Assembly: GCA_050953105.1 (NCBI GenBank)
Contig: JBMNMA010000004.1
Location: forward strand, 620,001-684,000
Reading direction: 5' to 3'
Source of the DNA: UBA1206 sp050953105
Lineage (GTDB): Bacteria > Bacillota > Clostridia > Oscillospirales > CAG-382
Length of the DNA: 64,000 nucleotides
The translations under genes were made by a program, and so were the position numbers. Of the stretch, positions 1 through 8,953 are shown one piece after another (positions within the stretch are counted from its first letter, which is position 1; each line of letters starts with the position of its first letter). The notes below the pieces were generated by a model. That model searched no databases, had not been told where the DNA came from, and saw only the letters and a program-made list of their open reading frames with translations.

Positions 1-1695
1 TATATTGAGCCCCTCGTTCCCATGATGTCCCTTGGCCTGGCCATTAAGTTTTTGGGCACCATGATGGATCTTGTCATACCCTCAATCCTTGCCATTATCA
101 TTGACGACTATGCCAAGGCGGGGATGGAGGGGAAAATATACCTTTACGGCGGTTTAATGGTGCTTTGCGCCGTTATATCGGTGGCGTCAAATATTTTCGC
201 CAACCGCCTTGCCGCCATATCCTCCGGACGGATAACAAAGGCTATCCGCCGCGATTTGTTTTCAAAAATATCCTACCTTTCGGCAAAGCAGACCGACACT
301 TTTACTATTCCTTCCCTTATATCCCGTTTAACGTCGGATACATATAACATAAACCAAATGCTTGCCCGCACCCAGCGGATAGGTGTCAGAGCGCCCATAT
401 TGCTTATCGGCGGAATTATCATAACCCTAACCCTTGACCCGGTGCTGACGCTTATACTGGTGGGAATGCTCCCCTTTATAGCCGTTGTGGTGTATTTCGT
501 TACAAAATCAAGCGTAAAACTATACACCGCCGTTCAGGAATCCCTTGACCGGCTTACCCGCACGGTGCAGGAAAACTTCACCGGTGTGCGTGTAATAAAG
601 GCCCTTTCCAAAACCGAATACGAAAAAAGCAAATTCGAGGACCACAACTCCGACCTGAATGCAAAAGAAAAAAAGGTTGGCCTTATAATGTCAATAACCA
701 ATCCTTCCGCCACCGCCATACTTAACGTGGGATTGACTCTGGTGGTGCTGGCAGGGGCTTTCAGGTCAAATTCGGGTCTTACCACCCCCGGGGTGATTAT
801 CGCTTTCCAGACCTACTTTACCATTGTGTTAAACGCCATGCTGGGGGTTACCCGGGTGTTTATGACTATCACAAAGGGCGAGGCCTCCGCAAAGCGGGTG
901 TCTGAGGTGCTTGACACAGAAGAAGATATTGCCGTCTTGGATATACCCAAAGAGGAAAGTCCATATCATATAGAATTTCGCAGCGTAACCTTTTCCTACA
1001 ACAAAACCCAGCCGAACGTAAAGGATATTTCCTTTGCCCTGAAGCGGGGTGAAACGCTGGGAATAATCGGCTCCACCGGCAGCGGTAAAACCACCGTTGT
1101 CAGCTTGTTAAACAGGTTTTACGACCCTGACGAGGGGGAAATACTCATTGACGGGGTTAATATAAAGGCCATTCCCAACGACGTATTGAGAGCCAAGTTC
1201 GGCAACGCATTCCAAAGCGACTTTTTAGTTGGATCCACAATAGGTGAAAATATAAGGTATTACCGGGATATACCCGACAAAGACCTTATTACCGCTTCCC
1301 GTCATGCCGCAGCGGCGGAATTTATCGAAAGCCTGCCCGAACGGGAAAATTATGCCGTCGCTCCCCGGGGTGCCAACCTTTCGGGGGGACAAAAGCAGCG
1401 GATTCTTATTTCCCGGGCGCTGGCCGGTAAACCCGAAATTTTAGTCCTTGACGACGCATCCTCGGCTTTAGACTATAAAACCGACGCTAATCTTAGAAAA
1501 GCCCTTTCCCAAAACTACTCCGACACCACCAAAATTATAATAACCCAGCGGGTTTCCTCCATCCGCCATGCCGACCTGATTCTTGTTCTTGAGGACGGGG
1601 AGGTTATAGGCAAGGGAAAACATGACGAGCTTGTGGAAAGCTGCGAAACCTACCGTATTATAGCGCAGACGCAGATGGGGGAGGGTAGCAAATGA
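1..1695 (+). CDS. ABC exporter half-transporter, degenerate-site subunit (5' partial)
   Basis: This is one half of a heterodimeric ABC exporter (membrane domain plus ATPase, type IV fold). The reading frame is open from base 1, so the N-terminus lies left of the window; the first ATG at 22 sits inside the first membrane segment and is not a natural start. The membrane domain covers about the first 300 residues. Counting from that ATG, Walker A GSTGSGKTT is near residue 350, the signature LSGGQ near 452 and Walker B near 474. Walker B ends LVLDD, so the catalytic Glu is Asp, and the switch histidine is Gln (ITQR). This is the pattern of the non-catalytic subunit in TM287/288- or BmrCD-type exporters. 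The stop overlaps the next gene's ATG by 4 bp, so the two are translationally coupled. Substrate unknown (drug or lipid export are common family roles). Confidence 0.93.
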   Translation, partial: YIEPLVPMMSLGLAIKFLGTMMDLVIPSILAIIIDDYAKAGMEGKIYLYGGLMVLCAVISVASNIFANRLAAISSGRITKAIRRDLFSKISYLSAKQTDTFTIPSLISRLTSDTYNINQMLARTQRIGVRAPILLIGGIIITLTLDPVLTLILVGMLPFIAVVVYFVTKSSVKLYTAVQESLDRLTRTVQENFTGVRVIKALSKTEYEKSKFEDHNSDLNAKEKKVGLIMSITNPSATAILNVGLTLVVLAGAFRSNSGLTTPGVIIAFQTYFTIVLNAMLGVTRVFMTITKGEASAKRVSEVLDTEEDIAVLDIPKEESPYHIEFRSVTFSYNKTQPNVKDISFALKRGETLGIIGSTGSGKTTVVSLLNRFYDPDEGEILIDGVNIKAIPNDVLRAKFGNAFQSDFLVGSTIGENIRYYRDIPDKDLITASRHAAAAEFIESLPERENYAVAPRGANLSGGQKQRILISRALAGKPEILVLDDASSALDYKTDANLRKALSQNYSDTTKIIITQRVSSIRHADLILVLEDGEVIGKGKHDELVESCETYRIIAQTQMGEGSK

Positions 1696-3518
1696 ACAAC
1701 ATGCCGGGAATGGGGGGCGGACGGCTCACCCGGGGGGAAACCAGCGGCGACAGGCGCAATTTAGCCAACGCCAAACCTCAGAAGAAATATGTCCTTGTCC
1801 GCCTTTGGAAATACCTTTACAATTATAAATTTTTACTTCTTTTAGCCTTGGTTCTGGTGGTTGCCTCAAACCTCCTTGCCCTTAGGGGGCCGGAATTTTC
1901 GGGTAAAGCCATAAGCGCCATGGGAATAGGCAAGGGGGACGCCGATTTTGAAAAGGTGTTCTACTATGTTATCTTAATGCTTATTTATTACGTTCTGTCG
2001 GCGGTTATGGCTTATATCCTGTCGGCGTTGATGATTATCCTCTCCAAAAGAGTAGTATACAAAATGAGAAAGGACGTTTTCGAAAAGCTGGTGACGCTGC
2101 CGGTGGGATATTTTGACCGTCATCAGGCCGGGGACATTATAAGCATTATATCCTATGACATAGACACGGTAAACCAGTCGTTGTCGTCAGACCTGCTGCA
2201 GGTGTGCAAATCGGTTATAACCGTGGTGGGGGCGTTGCTGTATATGCTTGCCATTGCACCATCATTGGTGCTGGTATTTGCATTTACAATACCCTTGTCG
2301 ATTATTTTTACAAGATATACAACCAAAAAGGTGCGTCCCTTGTTCAGAGAACGGTCGGCAAAGCTGGGCGCCCTTAACGGCTTTGTGGAGGAAATGACGG
2401 CAGGACAAAAAACCACCAAGGCCTACAACAGGGAAGAGCAGATTATAGGCGAGTTTGACATTAAAAATGAAGAAGCCATAAAAGCCTACACCAAAGCCGA
2501 ATATTACGGCACGGTTATAGGCCCCGGTGTGAACTTTGTAAACAACCTGTCCCTTGCCATGGTGTCGGTGTTCGGGGTTATTGCCTACCTTAACGGCCGG
2601 ATAGATATTGGCGGCATATCCGCCTTTGTCCAGTATTCCCGCAAGTTTTCGGGGCCGATAAACGAAACCGCCAACATTATAGGCGACTTCCAGTCGGCCT
2701 TTGCCGCCGCCGAAAGGGTGTTCCGCCTTATCGACGAGGCCCCGGAAAAAGAAGACGCCCCCGGTGCCACCGAGCTTGTTACCGCATCCGGCGACGTAGA
2801 GCTTAAAAACGTTAACTTCGGCTACATCGCCGACCGGCAGATTATATATAACCTTAACCTTCATGCCAAAAGCGGTGGCCTTGTCGCCATAGTCGGCCCC
2901 ACCGGAGCGGGTAAAACCACCATTGTCAACCTGCTTATGAGGTTTTATGACGTAAATTCTGGGGACATAACCATTGACGGCAAGTCGATATACGATGTAA
3001 CCCGTTCATCCCTTCGCTCGGCATATACCATGGTGCTGCAGGACACCTGGCTGTTCCACGGCACGGTGTTTGAAAACGTGGCCTACGGCAAGGAAAACGT
3101 CACAATGGACGAGGTAGTGGAAGCCTGCAAGGCGGCAAGGATACATTCCTTTATAACAAGGCTGCCCAAGGGCTATGATACAATTATCACCGACAACGGC
3201 ATAAACATCTCAAAGGGGCAAAAGCAGCTTTTAACCATTGCCCGGGCAATGCTGCTTGATTCCAAAATGCTTATCCTTGACGAGGCCACCTCCAACGTGG
3301 ACACCCGCACCGAGCAGCGGATTCAGGAAGCAATGCGGTCGCTTATGAAGGATAAAACCTGCTTTGTTATCGCCCACCGCCTTTCCACCATCCAGAACGC
3401 CGACCTTATTATCGTTGTAAAAGACGGCAATATAGTGGAGCAGGGAAACCACAAGGAGCTTATGGCAAAGGGCGGGTTTTATTCCCAGCTTTATTACTCC
3501 CAGTTTGAAACCTATTAA
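1692..3518 (+). CDS. ABC exporter half-transporter, catalytic subunit
   Basis: This is the partner half of the exporter: an N-terminal cytoplasmic tail, a six-helix membrane domain (about residues 40-330) and an ATPase domain. Walker A GPTGAGKTT is near residue 400. Walker B LILDEATS near 527 keeps the catalytic Glu, and the switch His is present (IAHRLST). The signature, however, reads ISKGQKQ near 506 instead of LSGGQ. A degenerate signature here combined with the Asp-for-Glu change in the upstream subunit creates one dead and one live ATP site, as known for heterodimeric exporters. The ATG overlaps the upstream stop (ATGA). The 608-residue length is typical of the larger subunit. The transported substrate cannot be read from the sequence. 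Confidence 0.94.
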   Translation: MNNMPGMGGGRLTRGETSGDRRNLANAKPQKKYVLVRLWKYLYNYKFLLLLALVLVVASNLLALRGPEFSGKAISAMGIGKGDADFEKVFYYVILMLIYYVLSAVMAYILSALMIILSKRVVYKMRKDVFEKLVTLPVGYFDRHQAGDIISIISYDIDTVNQSLSSDLLQVCKSVITVVGALLYMLAIAPSLVLVFAFTIPLSIIFTRYTTKKVRPLFRERSAKLGALNGFVEEMTAGQKTTKAYNREEQIIGEFDIKNEEAIKAYTKAEYYGTVIGPGVNFVNNLSLAMVSVFGVIAYLNGRIDIGGISAFVQYSRKFSGPINETANIIGDFQSAFAAAERVFRLIDEAPEKEDAPGATELVTASGDVELKNVNFGYIADRQIIYNLNLHAKSGGLVAIVGPTGAGKTTIVNLLMRFYDVNSGDITIDGKSIYDVTRSSLRSAYTMVLQDTWLFHGTVFENVAYGKENVTMDEVVEACKAARIHSFITRLPKGYDTIITDNGINISKGQKQLLTIARAMLLDSKMLILDEATSNVDTRTEQRIQEAMRSLMKDKTCFVIAHRLSTIQNADLIIVVKDGNIVEQGNHKELMAKGGFYSQLYYSQFETY

Positions 3519-3541
3519 TTGAATATAAAGGGGCGTTTTCC

Positions 3542-5458
3542 TTGAAAAAGGTATTGTTTTTAGCTTTCATCCTCCTTTTGGCGATTTTGTCCGGCTGCGG
3601 ACACAACCACGAGTATAAAACAGAGGTTATAGCACCCGATTGCACCCAGGCAGGATACACTCTTAACCGCTGCTCCTGCGGCGACGAATATAAAGACAAT
3701 ATAATCGAACCTCTGGGGCATGATTATAAATTAGACAAGGTTGTTCCGTCCGACTGCAAAACCCACGGGTCGGAAACCTTTGTCTGCTCCCGCTGCGGTG
3801 ACAGCTACACAGAGGAACTTGAACTTGCACCCCATGACATTGAAAATGCGGAATATATACTCCGCCAGTCCGGGGCGAAGCATATTTTATCCCTTTACGG
3901 GCAATGCAAGGTATGCGGTGAGTATGCAAGGGAAAATGCCGCCACCTTCACCTTTGGCCTTGACACCGACGGTGATAAAGAGCCTGATGTGGATTTAAAG
4001 GGAGGAAAGCTAAAAGTTACCCTTAAAAGCAATGTTTTAACCCTTAATGCAATCCCCAATGACTATTTCCGCTTTATAAGCTGGAGCGACGGCAACACCG
4101 ATTCAAGCCGCACAATAAATGCCGATGATGCCGGTTCCATAAACGCCGTTTTCGAATACGAGCGTTACAATATGCCGGTGCTTAATATCGACACCGGGGG
4201 CAAAGAGGTGGTGTCACTTGACTATTATGTTAACTGCACCGTTACCTTGACCAACTGTGACAAAAAATATATCCTTGACAGCGACAAGGCCGGCATACGC
4301 GTCCGGGGTAATGCCTCGGCAAACTACGGCGACGAGGACTGGATTAGAAATAACAAGGTCCACTACCGGCTTAAATTCGATTCGAGGACATCTGTTTTAG
4401 GGATAAATAACGGCGCCAAGTGTAAAAGCTGGGTGTTGTTAAGAGGGGACACCCACTTTATAAAAGAGCCTATATCCTTTTTCATGGGGAAAAAGCTGCT
4501 GGGTGGCGAATATTTCGTTTCCGACTACACCTATGTGGACGTGTATTTCAACTACCAATACATGGGGGTCTATATAATCTGCGACCAGATTCAAATTGAC
4601 CGCTACCGCATTGACATAGACGAGCTTGAGGACGGGGAAAGGCGGTTGAAAACCGGCTATCTCATTGAAATCGACAACTATGCCCGCCATGAACCCTATC
4701 ACTTTTTTATTGACTACGACGGCGTAAGCCTGACAGATATGTACGGTATCACCCGCACCGCAGCCCGTGCAGGTTATTCGATAAAATACGACACCCTGAC
4801 AAACGAGCAGCTTAATTTTGTAAGCGACTACATTTCAAAGGTTTACAGGATTGTCTACAAAGCCATCTGGGAGGGCAAGTATTATAAATTCGACTCAAAG
4901 TTCAACCTTGTCCCCGCACCGGAGTTCACAAACTCAATGGACGCTGTGGCAAATGTAATGGATCTTGATTCGCTGGTTGGTATGTATATCCTCCACGAGC
5001 TGTGCGAGGAACGGGACGTGGGCGTAGGCAGCTTTTACATGTATGTCGATTTCACCTTGGATAAACCCCTTCTCACCTTCTGCGCCCCCTGGGATTTTTC
5101 CTGGGCTTTCGGTGACGATACAGGATTCAGGTATGACAAATTTTCCACCTCCGCCTGGCAGCCCGATGAGTTTATAAGAGCAGCCGGCAACCGGTCGTCC
5201 ACCTGGTTTATAACGCTTTATCACGCCGACTGGTTTGTGGATATGGTTAAGGACAAATGGACTACAGCTGTCGACGAAGGCTGGTTTAACGAGCTTTTTG
5301 AGGAAATGACACGGGTGTCGGACACCTATGAAAACGAATTTATTAAAAATAGCCTTCGCTGGAACAGCGGTGACCAGAGATGGAATTCCCAGCGCATTGG
5401 CGAATGGTTGGAAAAGCGTATAAACTGGTTAAACACCCAATGGTATAAAGGCAAATAG
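3542..5458 (+). CDS. CotH-kinase-family lipoprotein with Cys-rich repeats
   Basis: This is a predicted surface lipoprotein: a hydrophobic leader ends in the lipobox LSGC, with Cys19 as the lipidation site. Residues about 25-100 carry repeated Cys pairs around GHxY motifs (for example CSCGDEY and CSRCGDSY), followed by a short domain and then a CotH domain from about 215 to 620. The CotH part shows YFNYQYMGVYIICDQ and APWDFSWAFGDD, which resemble the family's ATP/metal-binding segments. CotH proteins are atypical protein kinases known from spore coats and also found on clostridial cell surfaces. The start is TTG with a GGGG-rich site upstream; it lies 23 bp after the ABC gene and is probably co-transcribed. 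The target of any kinase activity is unknown. Confidence 0.85.
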   Translation: MKKVLFLAFILLLAILSGCGHNHEYKTEVIAPDCTQAGYTLNRCSCGDEYKDNIIEPLGHDYKLDKVVPSDCKTHGSETFVCSRCGDSYTEELELAPHDIENAEYILRQSGAKHILSLYGQCKVCGEYARENAATFTFGLDTDGDKEPDVDLKGGKLKVTLKSNVLTLNAIPNDYFRFISWSDGNTDSSRTINADDAGSINAVFEYERYNMPVLNIDTGGKEVVSLDYYVNCTVTLTNCDKKYILDSDKAGIRVRGNASANYGDEDWIRNNKVHYRLKFDSRTSVLGINNGAKCKSWVLLRGDTHFIKEPISFFMGKKLLGGEYFVSDYTYVDVYFNYQYMGVYIICDQIQIDRYRIDIDELEDGERRLKTGYLIEIDNYARHEPYHFFIDYDGVSLTDMYGITRTAARAGYSIKYDTLTNEQLNFVSDYISKVYRIVYKAIWEGKYYKFDSKFNLVPAPEFTNSMDAVANVMDLDSLVGMYILHELCEERDVGVGSFYMYVDFTLDKPLLTFCAPWDFSWAFGDDTGFRYDKFSTSAWQPDEFIRAAGNRSSTWFITLYHADWFVDMVKDKWTTAVDEGWFNELFEEMTRVSDTYENEFIKNSLRWNSGDQRWNSQRIGEWLEKRINWLNTQWYKGK

Positions 5459-5490
5459 CAAAATACCGATTTACGACATTCAATAAGAAA

Positions 5491-5519
5491 CCGCAGGCGT
5501 TAAGCCTGCGGTATTTTTA
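5491..5519. terminator. Bidirectional rho-independent terminator
   Basis: An 8-bp GC-rich stem (CCGCAGGC/GCCTGCGG, loop GTTAA) followed by a short T-rich run separates the rightward CotH gene from the leftward nadC gene. The T run is better on the + strand. Confidence 0.8.
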
Positions 5520-6341
5520 TTTAAGCTTTAAACTTATATCAAGTGCCTGCACCGAATGGGTAAGAGCACCGATGGATATAATATCCACCCCGGTTTCGGC
5601 CACTGCCTTTAAGTCCTTTTCACCCATGTTGCCCGATGCCTCAAGGAGAACCCTTCCGGCGGCAAGCTCTACTGCCGCCTTCATTTCCTCATTGGACATA
5701 TTGTCAAGCATTACAATGTCTGCTCCGGCGGAAACAGCCTCTTTTAACATTTCAAGGTTTTCCACCTCAACCTCAATCTTAATGGTGTGGGGAACGTTTG
5801 CCTTTGCCCCCTCCACCGCCTTTATTATTGAGCCTGCGGCTTTTATATGGTTGTCCTTTATAAGCACCCCGTCGGAAAGGTTAAACCGGTGGTTCCAGCC
5901 GCCCCCTGCCCTTACGGCGTATTTGTCAAGCACTCTAAGCAAGGGCATTGTCTTACGGGTGTCGGTGATTTTGGCTTTGTAGCCCTTTACCTGATCTGCC
6001 GCCTTTTTTGTCATGGTGGCAATGCCGGATGCGCGCTGGATAAGGTTTAATATAGTCCTTTCGCCAAGGAGGATTGTTTTGGCATCTCCCTCGATATATG
6101 CTATAATATCACCCTTTTTAACCTCGTCCCCGTCGGCAAATTTTAAATCCACATTTACCTTTCCGCCGATAAACTCAAAGGTGCGGCCAATAATTTCAAG
6201 TCCGCATACAACCCCGTCCGCCTTGGCGATAAACGATCCGGAAACCATGGTGCCTGCCGGGACGGTGTAGTTGGTGGTAATATCTCCGTTGGGGGCATCC
6301 TCTTTAAGGGAACCGAGAATGATTTCGTCAAAAATCGTCAT
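5517..6341 (-). CDS. nadC: Nicotinate-nucleotide pyrophosphorylase (quinolinate PRTase)
   Basis: The enzyme converts quinolinate and PRPP to nicotinate mononucleotide, CO2 and pyrophosphate in de novo NAD synthesis. The 274-residue length is standard. The N-terminal segment DAPNGDITTNYTVP and the core DTRKTMPLLR, GGGWNHRFNLSDGVLIKDNH and the late barrel segment VDIISIGALTHS are family hallmarks; the Arg/Lys residues around DTRKT bind quinolinate phosphate-side groups. It is the last gene of the leftward metA-nadB-nadC operon, 3 bp after nadB. NadA, the quinolinate synthase that supplies the substrate, is not in this window. Confidence 0.97.
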   Translation of the reverse strand: MTIFDEIILGSLKEDAPNGDITTNYTVPAGTMVSGSFIAKADGVVCGLEIIGRTFEFIGGKVNVDLKFADGDEVKKGDIIAYIEGDAKTILLGERTILNLIQRASGIATMTKKAADQVKGYKAKITDTRKTMPLLRVLDKYAVRAGGGWNHRFNLSDGVLIKDNHIKAAGSIIKAVEGAKANVPHTIKIEVEVENLEMLKEAVSAGADIVMLDNMSNEEMKAAVELAAGRVLLEASGNMGEKDLKAVAETGVDIISIGALTHSVQALDISLKLK

Positions 6342-6344
6342 TTT

Positions 6345-7895
6345 TCACTCCTCCAGTATATAGTGGGAACCCACGCTTTCCCGGCGGTTTAACGCCCCGT
6401 CGGTGATTAGCAGGGCAATGGTCAGCATATTATACACCCTGAAACCGAGAGGGGTGGAAAGGAGGGTGTTGTCGAAAATTGTCTTAATCTCTGTAAATTT
6501 CGCCTTAGCCGACTTTAGTTCCGAAACCCGCCGTTCTGCCCCGGCAGCGCCCTGAAGGGTTTGCTTTATAAGCCTTTCATAACCTTTTAATTCACCTTCG
6601 GTGAGGGTATTTTCATGGGTGGGAGTGTGTATTTTAAAATGGTTTTTCCGGCTGTCGTCAGGAGTAAAGTTGGCATTTATATGACTTGCCGCCCGTCTGC
6701 CGAACACAAGGCATTCCAGCAGGGAGTTGGAAGCAAGGCGGTTTGCTCCGTGAATGCCCGTCCTGGCGCATTCGCCGCAGCAATACAGTCCTTTGATGCT
6801 GGTCTGTCCGTCAAGGTCGGTTTTGACGCCTCCCATTAGGTAATGCTGGGCAGGTCTTACGGGTATATGGTCTTTGGGTATATTTATACCCCTGTTTAAG
6901 CATTCGTGATAAATAGTGGGGAACCGGGTTATGAAAAATTCCCTTGTCATAGAGGAGCAGTCAAGGAAAGCATAGGTGTCCCCGGTGCGCTTTAGCTCTT
7001 TTAATATTTCTCTGGTAACAATATCCCTGGGGGCAAGATCGGCCATTTCGTGCTTGTCCTTCATAAAGGCCTCGCCCTTTGAGTTTTTAAGAATTCCGCC
7101 CTCACCCCTGACCGCTTCAGAAATTAAAAACAGCCGTTCGGTTTTTCCTTCGGAAATTAATGTGGTGGGGTGGAACTGGACAAATTCCATATCGCACACT
7201 TCGGCTCTTGCCCGGTAGCAGGCGGCTATGCCGTCACCTACGGCTCCGGCAGGGTTGGTGGTGTATTCGTAGCACTGGCCTATTCCGCCGGTGGCAACAA
7301 TAACACTGTTTGCTAAAATAACCGAATAAACTCCGTCCTTCATTACAAGCACGCCGGTAACTTTATCATCTTCGGTGAGTATGTCCACCAGATAGGTGTT
7401 GAAATGAAAGTCAAGGTTTTCCCGCTGCAGGGCAATCATGCCAAGCTGCTTGGTGGTTTCACGGCCGGTGGCGTCACCGCCGCAATGGAGGATACGCCGT
7501 TTGGTGTGTCCCCCTTCCCGGGTTATAAGCAGGTCGCCGTCGGCGTTTATGTCAAAGGGAACATCCATTTTTAAAAGTTCTTCAATGTCAGAGGGGCCTT
7601 CCTCCACCAGCACCTCCACCGCTTTACGGTCGCAAAGTCCTGCGCCGGCCTTGAGGGTATCCTCAATATGGGCGATATAGGTGTCGTCCTTGGTGGTAAC
7701 CGCCGCAATTCCTCCCTGGGCAAGGTAGGAATTTGAGTCTTCTATATGAGCCTTGGCCAGCACCGCCACCTTGAAGTTTGGGGAAATGTGCAGAGCGGCA
7801 TAAAGCCCGGCAATGCCGGCTCCCACAACCACTGCGTCGTAGCGGGTAGCATCCAGTCTGGCGTTTTTAAAGTCCGGTAAGAATCTTCTTTCCAT
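6345..7895 (-). CDS. nadB: L-aspartate oxidase
   Basis: This FAD enzyme oxidises L-aspartate to iminoaspartate, the first step of bacterial NAD synthesis; under anaerobic conditions fumarate can serve as the electron acceptor. The N-terminus has the dinucleotide-binding motif VVGAGIAGLYAAL, followed by SYLAQGGIAAV (flavin contact) and the substrate-binding region with QFHPTTL and HYLMGGVKTD, then GANRLASNSLLECLVFG. The C-terminal helical domain is present and the length (516) is normal. It starts 3 bp after the metA stop and ends 3 bp before nadC, so all three are in one transcript. Confidence 0.97.
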   Translation of the reverse strand: MERRFLPDFKNARLDATRYDAVVVGAGIAGLYAALHISPNFKVAVLAKAHIEDSNSYLAQGGIAAVTTKDDTYIAHIEDTLKAGAGLCDRKAVEVLVEEGPSDIEELLKMDVPFDINADGDLLITREGGHTKRRILHCGGDATGRETTKQLGMIALQRENLDFHFNTYLVDILTEDDKVTGVLVMKDGVYSVILANSVIVATGGIGQCYEYTTNPAGAVGDGIAACYRARAEVCDMEFVQFHPTTLISEGKTERLFLISEAVRGEGGILKNSKGEAFMKDKHEMADLAPRDIVTREILKELKRTGDTYAFLDCSSMTREFFITRFPTIYHECLNRGINIPKDHIPVRPAQHYLMGGVKTDLDGQTSIKGLYCCGECARTGIHGANRLASNSLLECLVFGRRAASHINANFTPDDSRKNHFKIHTPTHENTLTEGELKGYERLIKQTLQGAAGAERRVSELKSAKAKFTEIKTIFDNTLLSTPLGFRVYNMLTIALLITDGALNRRESVGSHYILEE

Positions 7896-7898
7896 AGA

Positions 7899-8819
7899 TT
7901 ATCTGCCAATCTCCTCAATATCATAAGGCGTAATCTGATAAACGTAATAGTTGAGCCAGTTGGAATAAAGCAGGTGGGCGTGGGACCGCCAGGTGTTCAC
8001 CGGCGGCTTTGATACATCGTTGTCGGGGAAATAGTTTATTGGCATATCAATTTCAATGCCCTTGTTAATGTCCCGTATATATTCAAGCTTTAGCGTTTCG
8101 GCGTCGTATTCGGGGTGTCCCGTCACATACACCTGCCGGTAGTTTTTAGAAGCGGCAAGATACACCCCCGCGTCTTCAGATACGGCAAGGAGCTTTAAGC
8201 GGCTGTCGGCAAGAACATCCTCCTCGCTTACATATGAATACCTTGAATGGGGGGCGGAAAAGTATTCGTCAAAGCCCCGCACCAGAGGGTCGGAGGGGAT
8301 AAGTGTTTTATGATTGTAAATGCCGCTTAACTTTTTTTCAAGGGGACGTTTTTTAATGCCGCAGTTGTAATACAGTCCGGCAAAGGCTCCCCAGCAGACA
8401 TAAAGGGTGGAAAACACGTTTTTGTTTGCCCAGTCCATTATGCCGCAAAGCTCGTCCCAGTAATGTATATCGTCAAATTCAAGGCGTTCCACAGGAGCGC
8501 CGGTTATAATAAGACCGTCGAACTTTTTGTTTTTAACTTCGTCAAAGGTTTTGTAAAAGGCTGCAAGATGATTTTCGTCGGTGTGTTTGGGTTTGTAGGT
8601 TGCGGTGGTTAAAAGCTGGACGTCTATCTGCAAAGGCGTGTTTGAAAGAAGACGCAATATCTGGGTTTCGGTAACCTCCTTGGTGGGCATAAGGTTTAAT
8701 ATGCCTATCTGCAAGGGGCGGATATCCTGTGTAACTGCCCTCTGCTCGTCCATTATAAAAATATTTTCATTTTCCAATATTTCTGCCGCCGGAAGCGATT
8801 GGGGAATTTTTATGGGCAT
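7899..8819 (-). CDS. metA: Homoserine O-acetyltransferase, MetA type
   Basis: The enzyme activates homoserine for methionine synthesis. It is the MetA (HTS-like) family, with the catalytic Cys at residue 142 in LYVCWGAFAG. Residue 111 is Glu (GAPVERLEF), where the E. coli succinyltransferase has Gly; Glu111 is the known determinant for acetyl-CoA use, so O-acetylhomoserine is the likely product. The His and Glu parts of the triad lie in the conserved GHPEYD region near residue 235. It is the first gene of the operon with nadB and nadC and has its own SigA-type promoter. A shared operon of methionine and NAD genes is unusual and no functional link is visible. Confidence 0.95.
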   Translation of the reverse strand: MPIKIPQSLPAAEILENENIFIMDEQRAVTQDIRPLQIGILNLMPTKEVTETQILRLLSNTPLQIDVQLLTTATYKPKHTDENHLAAFYKTFDEVKNKKFDGLIITGAPVERLEFDDIHYWDELCGIMDWANKNVFSTLYVCWGAFAGLYYNCGIKKRPLEKKLSGIYNHKTLIPSDPLVRGFDEYFSAPHSRYSYVSEEDVLADSRLKLLAVSEDAGVYLAASKNYRQVYVTGHPEYDAETLKLEYIRDINKGIEIDMPINYFPDNDVSKPPVNTWRSHAHLLYSNWLNYYVYQITPYDIEEIGR

Positions 8820-8847
8820 AGATAATTACCTCTCTTTGAATCGTAAT

Positions 8848-8876
8848 ATTATAGCATTCCCCTGTAAATTAGGCAA
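8848..8876 (-). promoter_or_regulatory. SigA-type promoter for metA-nadB-nadC
   Basis: Reading leftward, TTGCCT and a perfect TATAAT are separated by 17 bp, about 30 bp before the metA start. A GAGAGG ribosome binding site follows. Confidence 0.7.
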
Positions 8877-8895
8877 TAGATTTTTACAAAAACTC

Positions 8896-8924
8896 TTGGA
8901 AAATTGCATTTTTGGTGTTATAAT
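8896..8924 (+). promoter_or_regulatory. SigA-type promoter for tsaC-coaE-slt
   Basis: TTGGAA, a 17-bp spacer and TATAAT lie about 30 bp upstream of the tsaC start. It sits back to back with the metA promoter. Confidence 0.7.
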
Positions 8925-8953
8925 CTCAATTAAAGCCATGTCAGGAGCATAAA

